Assembly: GCF_000732325.1 (NCBI RefSeq)
Contig: NZ_BBIW01000015.1
Coordinates: 51,502 to 115,501, forward strand
Direction: 5' to 3'
DNA: 64,000 nt
DNA from: Paenibacillus sp. TCA20
Lineage (GTDB): Bacteria; Bacillota; Bacilli; Paenibacillales; Paenibacillaceae
The notes beneath the pieces were generated by a model. The model was not told where the DNA came from. It did no database searches and saw only the letters and a list, made by a program, of their open reading frames with translations. Both the position numbers and the translations under genes were made by a program. Shown piece after piece: positions 42,619-50,924 of this stretch. Numbering within the stretch: the first letter of the stretch is position 1; each line of letters begins with the position of its first letter.

Positions 42619-43098
42619 ATGAATTTTGAGATCGTGAGATTTAAGGGAACGGACTTGGAGCAAATCGTTAATTTATTTTATGAAACCGTTCATGCGGTGA
42701 ATTCGAAAGATTACTCTGAGGAGCAGGTAAATGCTTGGGCGCCAAGAGATGAGAAGGATTCCAAAATGGGGGCTTGGAAAGAATCGCTGAGCCGAAATAC
42801 AACCTTTGTTGCCAAAATCGGAGATAAAATCGTTGGATTTTCAGATTTGAGGCATGATGGGTACTTGGATCGACTGTTTGTCCACAAAGATTATCAGGGC
42901 ATGGGGGTCGCAGGGTCGTTAGTTAGTAGATTGGAAGAAGAGGCGATGAAGTTCAACCTTCCGGAAATAGATACAGAAGCAAGCATTACAGCCAAGCCAT
43001 TTTTCGAACGTCAAGGCTATATAGTTGTGAAAGAACAAACGGTTGAGATTAGGGGAGTGAAGTTAACCAATTATAAGATGATTAAACGGTTGAGGTAA
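42619..43098 (+). CDS. GNAT-family N-acetyltransferase
   Basis: 159 residues; AAGGAGG precedes the ATG. The GNAT core is present: FVAKIGDKIVGFSDL, then DRLFVHKDYQGMGVAGSLVSRLEEEA with the acetyl-CoA loop (Q/R-x-x-G-x-G/A as YQGMGVAG), and a C-terminal strand pair (RQGYIVVKEQTV). It resembles YafP/ElaA-like small acetyltransferases. The acceptor is unknown; a metabolite or small molecule is likely. Single gene after the cnt terminator. Confidence 0.88.
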   Translation: MNFEIVRFKGTDLEQIVNLFYETVHAVNSKDYSEEQVNAWAPRDEKDSKMGAWKESLSRNTTFVAKIGDKIVGFSDLRHDGYLDRLFVHKDYQGMGVAGSLVSRLEEEAMKFNLPEIDTEASITAKPFFERQGYIVVKEQTVEIRGVKLTNYKMIKRLR

Positions 43099-43198
43099 AA
43101 TGATCATTTCGGCTATTACTTGGAACATGTTCAGGCCTGTGTTCAATTAGAGGTTAAATTTTCAAATTTATCTTTATTACCGGTGGGAGGTGAGATTT

Positions 43199-43702
43199 AT
43201 GAGAAAGGTGGTGCTTATCGGGTCAGGTGGGTCAGGTAAATCCACGCTGGCGAGGCAATTAGGTGAAAGGTTAGGAATAACCGTATATCATCTGGATGCT
43301 CTTTTTTGGAAACCCAACTGGGTTCCCGCTTCTAAGGATGAACAAAAAGACGTTCAGCTTGATCTAGTGGAAAAAGAAGAGTGGATTATTGATGGAAACT
43401 ACAGTGGCACAATGGATATCAGACTTCATGCTGCAGATACCATCATTTTCTTGGACATTCATAGAGTCATTTGTGTATATCGTGCATTCAAGCGAATCAT
43501 TCAATACCGAAACCATACCAGACCCGATATGGGAGAAGGCTGTCAAGAAAAATTCGATCTAGACTTTTTTAAATGGATATGGAATTATCCCCGAACGAAA
43601 AGACCTGGCATTCTAAAAAAACTCGAAGAGCTATCTCAAGCTAAGCGAGTGATTATCCTCAAATCCACCAAAGAAGTTGAGCTATTTTTAGAGAGCATAT
43701 AG
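43199..43702 (+). CDS. P-loop nucleotide kinase-like protein (FlaR/topology-modulation type)
   Basis: 167 residues from the ATG at 43199, seven bases after GGAGGTGA; the GTG at 43190 lies within that site. The Walker A motif is at the very start (VVLIGSGGSGKSTLARQL), followed by HLDALFWKPNW and WIIDGNYSGTMDIRL, which are the marks of the family often annotated as DNA topology modulation protein FlaR. It is related to adenylate kinases; true substrate unknown. Confidence 0.88.
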   Translation: MRKVVLIGSGGSGKSTLARQLGERLGITVYHLDALFWKPNWVPASKDEQKDVQLDLVEKEEWIIDGNYSGTMDIRLHAADTIIFLDIHRVICVYRAFKRIIQYRNHTRPDMGEGCQEKFDLDFFKWIWNYPRTKRPGILKKLEELSQAKRVIILKSTKEVELFLESI

Positions 43703-43800
43703 CATCTTTCAGTCACTTCTCATAATCCTCCAGGAGGGAAGAGATCTTAAGGAAATCATTATATCATGGCAGCTTATAGGCAGTTAAGGAGTGATTTGAG

Positions 43801-44310
43801 TTGAGATATTTAAAAGACGTTCAAGAACCGGGTATGGGGACTTGGTATTTCGAAATAAATGAGCAAGGTATAGCTTATAGACAGATTGTAATCCATGACG
43901 ATGGCAGTATAATCACATCGAATCGTAAGCACGAACAGCATCATTTTATGTTAGCAGAGCATCCGCTTGATCCTGAGGAACCTTACTACGAAGAAATCAA
44001 TCAAGACGAGTTTAATCGGCTGTGGAACCAGCAGCTTGTCACCTCAGCTGAGCACTGGAAACAGACGAAAGGTGAATTTCCTGTTGGCACAAAGGTCGAA
44101 GGGTATATTGAAGCCTTCTTTCCACAGGGCACTCTGATTAACTTATTAACGCAGGATGCGGTGGGCTTAGTAGATTCGGCTCTGCTAGAGTCTCTTACTC
44201 CAGCGGAATGGATGTATCCAGGGTATCGGGTTAAGGCAAGGGTGAGTGGGTACGATGAAATCAATCAGTGGGTGTGTTTAAAGGAGGCGACTGTGACAGG
44301 GGGAAAATAA
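43801..44310 (+). CDS. Hypothetical protein with S1/OB-like C-terminal half
   Basis: 169 residues from a TTG nine bases after AAGGAG. I do not recognise the N-terminal half (about 1-90), which is acidic and contains WYFEINEQGIAYRQIVIHDDGS, a pattern of small DUF-type proteins. Residues about 93-165 look like an S1/OB fold (GTKVEGYIEAFFPQGTLINL, then YRVKARVSGYDEINQWVCLKEA). It may bind RNA or a protein; no function can be assigned. It is convergent with the small membrane-protein gene. Confidence 0.7.
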   Translation: MRYLKDVQEPGMGTWYFEINEQGIAYRQIVIHDDGSIITSNRKHEQHHFMLAEHPLDPEEPYYEEINQDEFNRLWNQQLVTSAEHWKQTKGEFPVGTKVEGYIEAFFPQGTLINLLTQDAVGLVDSALLESLTPAEWMYPGYRVKARVSGYDEINQWVCLKEATVTGGK

Positions 44311-44333
44311 AGAAAGGTCATTTTATCCGACAT

Positions 44334-44552
44334 TCATTCTTTCTCATTTTTAAATTTCTTTTTGAACAAATCAAACTTGATCACATAATCAAAGAGAGAA
44401 GTAATTACAACAGCTCCTATTGGAATCAATGAGTAAGCCCATAGCGGATTATTTGGAGCTTCACCAGTGGGGGCATCAGTTAAAATCGTATAAAGGACAA
44501 AACAATAAATTAGGGCTAAAACAATACCTGTAATGTTTCTATCTTTTCTCAT
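44334..44552 (-). CDS. Small two-helix membrane protein
   Basis: 72 residues with two hydrophobic helices (about 9-26 and 41-58) and a highly basic C-terminal tail (KFDLFKKKFKN). GAGGTG lies upstream of the ATG at a workable distance, and a possible promoter (TTGTTT, 16 bases, TATAAA) is read on the minus strand near 44600. I do not recognise the family. Codon use is ordinary for the window, so the gene is probably real. Confidence 0.6.
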   Translation of the reverse strand: MRKDRNITGIVLALIYCFVLYTILTDAPTGEAPNNPLWAYSLIPIGAVVITSLFDYVIKFDLFKKKFKNEKE

Positions 44553-45015
44553 AATTGTTCTTTCACCTCAAATTCGCTTAAGAAAAATTTATAATATGTA
44601 CGTATAAATAAACAATAACATTTCTTGATTTATAATGGAATAATTTATGTATTTTTTTGCTCTCCACTGAAAGCCGCCGATTTGCGAGTGAAGGAAACCA
44701 GACGCACAGCCGAATAATATAGAAGTTCGGAGTCAAAAAGGAGAGTTAAATTATCACATTTTTTTTACATATAACTTTAGGATTTTCATCATTACAATAA
44801 AAATTAAAGCCAGATCCCTTTTAACGTAAAAACAAAAACCAAAAAGAAAGTACAAGATCCCGAATATGTATCCCACAACGAATTCCTCCAAATAAGATGT
44901 TTCGATCTCCTGAATATTTTGGACCAAACGACTTCATAATATCCTTGGTTTGAACAATGCTTCGATCCAATAAAATCACGAGATATGCTTGGCCAATAAG
45001 AGGAGGATTACGTAA
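44553..45015. other. 463-base intergenic region with a GC-richer island
   Basis: Mostly AT-rich. About 44662-44720 is a clearly GC-richer block inside AT-rich flanks; one frame reads LKAADLRVKETRRTAE before a stop, so it may be a gene remnant or a leader RNA element. The far end holds the AGGAGG site for the CotF-type gene at 45016. No known riboswitch was recognised. Confidence 0.4.
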
Positions 45016-45648
45016 ATGCAATTCCAGCCCAATCACCAAAATATGCAAACGGGTGCAGTATCACCGCAAATGAACCATGGTGGACATGAAATGTTCGATG
45101 TGCACGAAGTACTGGCAGGGGCTGTCACAACCCTTAACACGTACACCATACTGAGTCAGCACGTCCAAGATCCTGAGCTGAGAGATATCATGCAGCGCCA
45201 GAAGCAGTTTATGGCGGATGAGTACAATACGACGTTAGAGTGCTTTAAATCAGGACAAGATCCATCGATGCCGACTCAGAGCTACAAAATGCATCAAGGG
45301 AATGATTTTACTTACGGAGTACAGCCAACTCAACCGAACAAGCCGATTCAATCTGCAGCTGAGATTAATGATGAAGTCATTTCCTGCAGCATGCTGCATT
45401 CAGTTAAGTCCGGTGCAACAGCGAAAACGATGGCTGCATTAGAATCAACCAATCCGGTGGTGCGTCGTGTGCTGGCTGACTCGGTTCCGAACTGTATCGA
45501 GATGGCATATGAAATTTCGCTGTATCAAAATAAGCATGGCTACTACCAAGTACCACAGCTAACACAGCAGGATATGACACAAATGCAAAATGGATACGCT
45601 CCAGCGCAAACCCAAACACCCATGGGCGGAACAACTTCATTTCATTAA
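45016..45648 (+). CDS. CotF-type spore coat protein
   Basis: 210 residues, ATG nine bases after AGAGGAGG. A CotF-like helical domain covers about 25-180 (FDVHEVLAGAVTTLNTYTILSQHVQDPELRDIMQRQ and VVRRVLADSVPNCIEMAYEISLY). N- and C-terminal ends are rich in Gln, Asn, Met and Pro, as is usual for coat proteins. It would be made in the mother cell and deposited on the spore, and is the best evidence in the window for endospore formation. Single gene, closed by a terminator. Confidence 0.88.
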   Translation: MQFQPNHQNMQTGAVSPQMNHGGHEMFDVHEVLAGAVTTLNTYTILSQHVQDPELRDIMQRQKQFMADEYNTTLECFKSGQDPSMPTQSYKMHQGNDFTYGVQPTQPNKPIQSAAEINDEVISCSMLHSVKSGATAKTMAALESTNPVVRRVLADSVPNCIEMAYEISLYQNKHGYYQVPQLTQQDMTQMQNGYAPAQTQTPMGGTTSFH

Positions 45649-45654
45649 AAAAGG

Positions 45655-45688
45655 AAGCATCGATTCTTAACTGAATCGGTGCTTTTTG
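45655..45688. terminator. Terminator between cotF-type gene and convergent AraC gene
   Basis: AAGCATCGATTC (45655-45666) pairs with GAATCGGTGCTT (45673-45684), one GT pair, followed by TTT. Confidence 0.8.
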
Positions 45689-45699
45689 CTATGTGTGCT

Positions 45700-46533
45700 T
45701 CAATCAAACTTGGAAGGCGGAACGTTATAATACTTCTTGAACGCCTTCGAGAAGCTATACGGATCTGGATATCCGAGTAAGCCAGCGATTTGCTGGACTG
45801 TATACTGCTTGCTGTACAGCAGCTCGCGGGCGCGATTCATTTTTAGCTGATAGATATATAGCCCCGGAGTAATCCCCAATGCCTGTTTGAAGTAGGAAAT
45901 GAAATATTTCTCCGACATACCTGCCATTACAGCAAGTTCCCGCGCACGGAGCGGCATATGTATTTGTTCTTGAATATGATCCAGTACAGGCTGAAGGGAT
46001 TGCAGGCTCGTAATTCTTTTGCGTTCGGGAGCAGGGTTAGCGAATTGGCCTACATATTCTCCTTGCTCATAACATTCCAGGATCTTAGCGACTAAGATCG
46101 TAAGGCAGCCTTTTAAATGAATTCCTGACATGGATGAGCCAAGCTGATGTTCCTTATAAGCTTTCAAGAACAGGCTGATTTCCTCTGGGACAAGAGTGCT
46201 TGCCATGACACCCGCCAGCTGAAACTGATCCAAGATTCGAAGCTGATCCCCCAAACCAAAGTCAAAATGGGTGTAGAGAAACCTGCAATCGTCGCCAAGA
46301 TTCGAAGCGGTGTAAGCTACCTTTGGATTAAAGAGAACTAAATCTCCGGCTGAGGCCAAATGTACGGAATCATTTGTGCGAATCTCAATCTGCCCTTCTT
46401 GGACGTACCACAAGTCGTAATCATGATGCTGCTTGGTCTCGATCCAACCACTCAAATGATGAACTTCTCTGCATGAATTAATTCGCAGCACGATATGCTC
46501 TGATAAATCTCTGAAAATACTGAAGTTATTCAT
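45700..46533 (-). CDS. AraC-family regulator (cupin sensor)
   Basis: 277 residues from the ATG at 46533, nine bases after GGGAG; the frame opens upstream at 46578 without a ribosome site. The N-terminal half (about 15-140) is an AraC-type cupin (DYDLWYVQEGQIEIRTNDSVHLASAGDLVLFNP). The C-terminal half (about 185-275) has two helix-turn-helix motifs (MPLRARELAVMAGMSEKYFISYFKQ and YTVQQIAGLLGYPDPYSFSKAFKKYY). It is divergent from the GH4 glycosidase gene, very likely its activator, with widely spaced inverted repeats in between. Confidence 0.92.
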   Translation of the reverse strand: MNNFSIFRDLSEHIVLRINSCREVHHLSGWIETKQHHDYDLWYVQEGQIEIRTNDSVHLASAGDLVLFNPKVAYTASNLGDDCRFLYTHFDFGLGDQLRILDQFQLAGVMASTLVPEEISLFLKAYKEHQLGSSMSGIHLKGCLTILVAKILECYEQGEYVGQFANPAPERKRITSLQSLQPVLDHIQEQIHMPLRARELAVMAGMSEKYFISYFKQALGITPGLYIYQLKMNRARELLYSKQYTVQQIAGLLGYPDPYSFSKAFKKYYNVPPSKFD

Positions 46534-46547
46534 ATTCACATTCTCCC

Positions 46548-46602
46548 ATACCATTAGACATATCACTTGTATATTCAATATATCATAGGTTACTAATGGT
46601 AT
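46548..46602. promoter_or_regulatory. Long-spaced inverted repeat in the AraC/GH4 divergent region
   Basis: ATACCATTAG (46548-46557) and CTAATGGTAT (46593-46602) are exact 10-base inverted arms, 45 bases centre to centre, about four helical turns. The arrangement suits a dimeric AraC-type protein looping or spanning DNA. Confidence 0.5.
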
Positions 46603-46702
46603 ATCATTATCGTACTAAATGACATGTTTAGAATACTCTGAGGCATTCAGATATTGAATGTTCAATTCTAAAATATAGTTATTGAATGGAGGAGATGATG
46701 TC

Positions 46703-48094
46703 ATGAGTATTCAAAATCCGAAAGTCGTCGTGCTCGGCGCAGGAAGCTTGTTTTTTGGACGGCAGTCGATCTGGCAAATGGTTCATTCCGAGCATCTGAA
46801 CACAGGGACGCTTGCCTTGGTGGATACGAATGAAGAGCGCTTGCACAAGCTGGTTCAGCTCGCCAAGATGGTTGTACAGGCGAATAAGGTAGATCTGAAG
46901 ATTGAGGGCTCCACAGATCGCAGGCTCGTGCTGAAGGATGCAGACTTTGTCGTACTCAGCTTCGCAGAGGATACCGTAAAGTATCGGGGCATCGATTGCG
47001 CCATCTCCGAGAAATATGGGATTCGAATGTGTTCAGGAGATACCATTGGACCCGGCGGTATATTTCGGGCGATGCGTGAGCTGCCTGTCATCATGGAATG
47101 TGCTAAGGACATTGAAGAGCTCTGTCCAGAAGCATGGGTGATCAATTACATTAATCCTTCTACCGTACATGGAATTGCGTTAAATAGGTATGCGCCAAGC
47201 CTCAAGAGCTTTGCTCTATGTGATTCCCATCATATGCCTCACAAGAAGATCATATATGCGGAGAGAGCAGGGATTATTAACAACAAAAACGAGTATACAG
47301 CAGAAATCGACAGCAAGTTCGATCTGCAGATCGCAGGTGTAAATCACTTCACTTGGCTGCTTAAGGCAGAGTATGAAGGACGCAATGTACTCCCTGATAT
47401 TGCTGAATCACTGAAGCGTTCGGCAGAGACAGAAACCGTGGGTGGAGATACCGGTGCTAAGGCACTGTTTAATGACGCAATAAGCTACGAATTGTACGAT
47501 ATTTTTGGATATGTTCCAACTTGTACTGCGCATACAAAGGAATATGTTTCTTACTACCAGGGACTTGGTAAAACGAAGAATGCGATACCGCCGCTATCCA
47601 TTTGGGAGACAGAAGACCGCTACAAGCGCCACGAGGAAATGTGGGAGCAGGTAGACCAATTTATTAGCGGACAAATACCGATTGAACAATATATGACTTC
47701 ATTTGGTCCAGATCATGCAACTGATATTATAGAAAATATGGTTGGGGGATTAGGCAAGCCGTTCTACATAAATACTCTCAACCAGGGTGCAGTGACTAAT
47801 ATGAACGATGATGCTTTTCTGGAGCTGCTATGTGAAGTTGACATGAATGGGGTCAAGCCGCTGCCTGTAGGTGAGATGCCGAGAGGAATCCGAGGAATGC
47901 AAGAGCTTGTCCTGGACACTCATGAACTAACTGCCGAAGCGGTCATTGAAGGCAGCCGGGAGAAGCTTAGAAGAGCGATGCTGATAGATCCTTTGGTGCA
48001 TTCGATTGCAGACGCTGACCGTATCATTGAAGAACTGCTTGAGCTTGAAAAAGATATTATTCCCGAGCATTGGTATACAAAGAGTTATGTTTAA
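46703..48094 (+). CDS. GH4-family glycosidase (alpha-galactosidase/alpha-glucosidase group)
   Basis: 463 residues from the ATG at 46703, eight bases after GGAGGAG. It is a GH4 enzyme: N-terminal NAD-binding motif VVVLGAGSLFFGR, then GDTIGPGGIFRAMRELP, INYINPSTVHG, and the metal site with Cys173 plus Asn214-His215 (AGVNHFTW). GH4 enzymes use NAD and Mn(II) in a redox-elimination hydrolysis. The signature after Cys173 is CDSH rather than the CHS/CHE of alpha-galactosidases and alpha-glucosidases or the CDMP of 6-phospho-alpha-glucosidases, so the sugar is uncertain. Regulated by the divergent AraC protein. Confidence 0.9.
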   Translation: MSIQNPKVVVLGAGSLFFGRQSIWQMVHSEHLNTGTLALVDTNEERLHKLVQLAKMVVQANKVDLKIEGSTDRRLVLKDADFVVLSFAEDTVKYRGIDCAISEKYGIRMCSGDTIGPGGIFRAMRELPVIMECAKDIEELCPEAWVINYINPSTVHGIALNRYAPSLKSFALCDSHHMPHKKIIYAERAGIINNKNEYTAEIDSKFDLQIAGVNHFTWLLKAEYEGRNVLPDIAESLKRSAETETVGGDTGAKALFNDAISYELYDIFGYVPTCTAHTKEYVSYYQGLGKTKNAIPPLSIWETEDRYKRHEEMWEQVDQFISGQIPIEQYMTSFGPDHATDIIENMVGGLGKPFYINTLNQGAVTNMNDDAFLELLCEVDMNGVKPLPVGEMPRGIRGMQELVLDTHELTAEAVIEGSREKLRRAMLIDPLVHSIADADRIIEELLELEKDIIPEHWYTKSYV

Positions 48095-48118
48095 TCGTTC
48101 TTGAATATAATGGTAATC

Positions 48119-48145
48119 AGCCGCTGCACACAGCGGCTTTTTTTA
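48119..48145 (+). terminator. Intrinsic terminator after the GH4 gene
   Basis: GCCGCTG (48120-48126), CACA loop, CAGCGGC (48131-48137), then TTTTTTT. Confidence 0.9.
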
Positions 48146-48293
48146 TGTCATTAACCATTTAGTTCCGTTTGTTATTATGATAGACTTCAAAAGGATACGA
48201 AGTCATTTTATGGAAGATAACATGATGATACAGTCAATCTTCTTTGATATGGATTCGCACTGTTTCAATAAGGAGAGGGTCAGGATAGCAAAA

Positions 48294-48830
48294 ATGAAGG
48301 CGAAGCATCTGCTCATCATCGCACTCATCTTGTCCGTAATAGTTAATATTTATTTCTTCCAACAGCTAAGAGACAAAGAACAAGCACAGTTTGAGAAGGT
48401 TCAGAAAGGGGTTGAATATGCGTATCGATTTGGTGATATTCTCCAAAGGAAATATAAAGATTTGTCTCTACAAGAGAAAGCAGAATATGTGACTGCTATT
48501 CATTGGAGCTTGGAACTATCAACTCATACGCTGGAGACTGTAGAACCAGAAGACGAACGGTATAGAGAGTTAGGCACTTTATTTGGATTTTACGGAACTA
48601 CAGAGTTAGGCAGATTATTAGAGAGCGAAAATGGTTCCGACGAAGAAGCATTGATACTAATGGAAACTTGGTTAACAGACATGAATTATCTTACAGATAA
48701 ACTGAACAACGATGAGCTACATACAATGAGTTACCGTGAGTTAAGGGAATATTGGACCATGTTATTAAACAATTTAAAGCTTGAAAATGAGTATCTGATC
48801 AAGTATAAAGCAGCTTTCATTACTAGTTAA
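48294..48830 (+). CDS. Hypothetical membrane-anchored protein
   Basis: 178 residues from the ATG at 48294; the frame opens at 48177, but AGGA eight bases before 48294 and the placement of the hydrophobic anchor favour the later start. One N-terminal helix (about 4-22, HLLIIALILSVIVNIYFF) anchors a mostly helical, acidic outer domain with a coiled-coil character. No family is recognised. It may be a lineage-specific surface protein; neighbours give no hint. Confidence 0.6.
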   Translation: MKAKHLLIIALILSVIVNIYFFQQLRDKEQAQFEKVQKGVEYAYRFGDILQRKYKDLSLQEKAEYVTAIHWSLELSTHTLETVEPEDERYRELGTLFGFYGTTELGRLLESENGSDEEALILMETWLTDMNYLTDKLNNDELHTMSYRELREYWTMLLNNLKLENEYLIKYKAAFITS

Positions 48831-48899
48831 TTGTTTCTATCACTTTAAAAACGTGATCATCATTCTATCATTCGATTTCTTACATATCCGGAGGAACAT

Positions 48900-50156
48900 A
48901 TGGCTTCTAACTCATTTCGTCAATTGACTGGCAATGCGAAGGGCTGTCTCATCTATGAACCGCTGTTTCTGATTCCGTACAGCATGTTTGTGACGTATAG
49001 CTCGATCTTCATGTATGAGCTCGGAGTAACCGAGACGGGAATCGGCTGGATCACTACCATCGGACTGCTCGTGCAAGTACTCTCTTCCTTCCTCAGCGGA
49101 TACCTCACAGACCGAATGGGGCGTAAGCGTGCATTGCTCTATTTTGATGTACTTAGCTGGAGCGTCGCTACACTGCTGTGGGCAGTCTCGCAAAATTTCT
49201 GGTTTTTCGTGATCGCCGCGATCGTGAACGGTTTTCAAAAGGTTCCTCATACCGCGTTCTACTGTCTGCTCGTTGAGGATACGGCTCCTAAAGAAAGAAC
49301 ATACGTATTTACTTTACTGCAGTTAATTAGTGTGGTAGGCGGATTGTTCGCTCCGATTGGGGGACTTCTGGTGTACCATTTCTCCCTTGTACCTGGGGTT
49401 CGTATCATGTTCGTTCTGGCGTGTATTATGATGACGATTCAGTTTATTGGTCGCCATTATGCGACGAGGGAGACGGATATAGGCTATCGTAAAATGAAGG
49501 AAGCCAAGTCAATGAGTATCAAAGAGGGGATGTCCGATTACTTGTCCGTGCTGAAAGTGATGCTCCGCAGTCCGCTGCTCCTCATCATATTCGCGGTCTA
49601 TATTTTGTTTAATTTTCAAACGACAGTCAAGACGACGTATATTTCCATCTTTATGGTTGAATATTTGCAGCTAGGGAGCGGGCTGATTTCTGTGTTCCCG
49701 GCGTTCTCCTCCATTATCATGCTCATGTTCATGCGATGGATCATGCCCCGGATTGCTGAATCGCAGGTGAACCGTATCATGGTGTGGGGATTTATCATTT
49801 CTGTTTTATCGAATGTCATTCTGGTTGTGGCGCCAAAAGGTGACCTTATCCTGCTCAGTGTCAGCACGATCGTTGCGGCGATCGGTACGATGATGACGTA
49901 TCCTTATTTGGAAACGGCCGTGGCGAATGCGATTGACGATGAGAACCGCGCCAAAATATTTGCTCTGCTCCAGGTCCTCATCCTGATCGTTATTTCACCT
50001 TCCGGCGTCATTGGCGGCTGGGCATACGGAATAGATCCGCGAATTCCATTCCTGCTTGTGGCTGGAGCGTTTGCGATCAGTATTCCGCTGATGATGGTTT
50101 ATACGAAGAAACAACATCAGCTAGACTCAAGTGCGATGAAAAATATACACTTTTAG
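48900..50156 (+). CDS. MFS transporter
   Basis: 418 residues with twelve hydrophobic helices. The MFS A-motif is present between helices 2 and 3 (GYLTDRMGRKRALLYFDV). A long central loop (about 195-220, TRETDIGYRKMKEAKSMSIKEG) divides the halves. It belongs to the drug-efflux-like MFS group, but the substrate is not readable. AGGAGG-like CCGGAGG precedes the ATG by about six bases. It is convergent with a TetR gene across a terminator. Confidence 0.9.
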   Translation: MASNSFRQLTGNAKGCLIYEPLFLIPYSMFVTYSSIFMYELGVTETGIGWITTIGLLVQVLSSFLSGYLTDRMGRKRALLYFDVLSWSVATLLWAVSQNFWFFVIAAIVNGFQKVPHTAFYCLLVEDTAPKERTYVFTLLQLISVVGGLFAPIGGLLVYHFSLVPGVRIMFVLACIMMTIQFIGRHYATRETDIGYRKMKEAKSMSIKEGMSDYLSVLKVMLRSPLLLIIFAVYILFNFQTTVKTTYISIFMVEYLQLGSGLISVFPAFSSIIMLMFMRWIMPRIAESQVNRIMVWGFIISVLSNVILVVAPKGDLILLSVSTIVAAIGTMMTYPYLETAVANAIDDENRAKIFALLQVLILIVISPSGVIGGWAYGIDPRIPFLLVAGAFAISIPLMMVYTKKQHQLDSSAMKNIHF

Positions 50157-50194
50157 CTCGACGTACATCTACCTGACCACCTATTCGTAACACC

Positions 50195-50217
50195 GGCCGC
50201 TACTAAGCGGCCTTTTG
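50195..50217. terminator. Bidirectional terminator
   Basis: GGCCGC (50195-50200) and GCGGCC (50207-50212) with a 6-base loop and TTTTG. It lies between the convergent MFS and TetR genes. Confidence 0.75.
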
Positions 50218-50226
50218 TATTTTTAA

Positions 50227-50790
50227 TTATTGACGTGCCTGATGCAGCGAAGAGATGGCGACGCCTGTTAGTTGATTGGCAATTTCATGGGAGCTGCTCT
50301 TTAGTCCGTCCTTGAGCCACCGCCCAATATATCCTACAGTACCATATGCGAGAAAGATGGCATAGAATTCGTCCAGAAAAATCCGTTTCATCCGTGTGGA
50401 GAGCTGTTCTGACAGCTGAAAGATGAAGGCAGGATCTTCATAGCGTTCACGGTAAAAATCAGCATAATGCCGCACATGATCAAATATGGCGATGGTCACA
50501 GGCAGGAGATCCTTTTTATCTTGTAATTCCATACGAACGTTAGACTCCATCTGCTCATCCGTGCTGGCACCATATAGATTCATAAACTCTGTAGTAATCT
50601 GTTTGGTTAACTGGTCGTATAAATCGTACTTATCTTGATAATGAAGATAGAATGTTGTCCGGCTGACACCTGCTTTGTGCACAATGGCTCGGACCGAGAT
50701 TTTATCAAAGGGCTGTAGGGAAAGCAGCTTGAGCAGCGCTTCAGCAATTAGAGATTTGGCGGAGAGGGTGTGCTCATCAGTACTATGCAT
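50227..50790 (-). CDS. TetR-family regulator
   Basis: 187 residues from the ATG at 50790 (AAGGAAGG upstream); the longer frame to 50832 crosses that site. The helix-turn-helix is FDKISVRAIVHKAGVSRTTFYLHYQDKYDLYDQL. The C-terminal half resembles the TetR_C_8/DhaS group. It is divergent from an SDR oxidoreductase, with a perfect 16-base palindrome between them, so that gene is the probable target. Confidence 0.9.
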   Translation of the reverse strand: MHSTDEHTLSAKSLIAEALLKLLSLQPFDKISVRAIVHKAGVSRTTFYLHYQDKYDLYDQLTKQITTEFMNLYGASTDEQMESNVRMELQDKKDLLPVTIAIFDHVRHYADFYRERYEDPAFIFQLSEQLSTRMKRIFLDEFYAIFLAYGTVGYIGRWLKDGLKSSSHEIANQLTGVAISSLHQARQ

Positions 50791-50858
50791 TCTGAAGTAT
50801 CCTTCCTTGCTAAACTGAACACTTGGCGCCATATTGTAAATTGAGTATGTAAAATAAG

Positions 50859-50874
50859 CTCTATTACAATAGAG
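50859..50874. promoter_or_regulatory. Candidate TetR operator (TetR/SDR intergenic)
   Basis: CTCTATT-AC-AATAGAG is a perfect inverted repeat, about 50 bases upstream of the SDR start and 69 bases from the TetR start. Confidence 0.55.
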
Positions 50875-50924
50875 ATATGTTCACCAATTATTCTACTTTA
50901 TTACACATAGGGAGGCAAAAAGAT

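Noticed and set aside
44821..45048. 75-codon minus-strand frame upstream of the CotF-type gene
   Set aside because: It contains protein-like stretches, but overlaps the CotF start and ribosome site, has no upstream GGAGG on its strand and no recognisable family.
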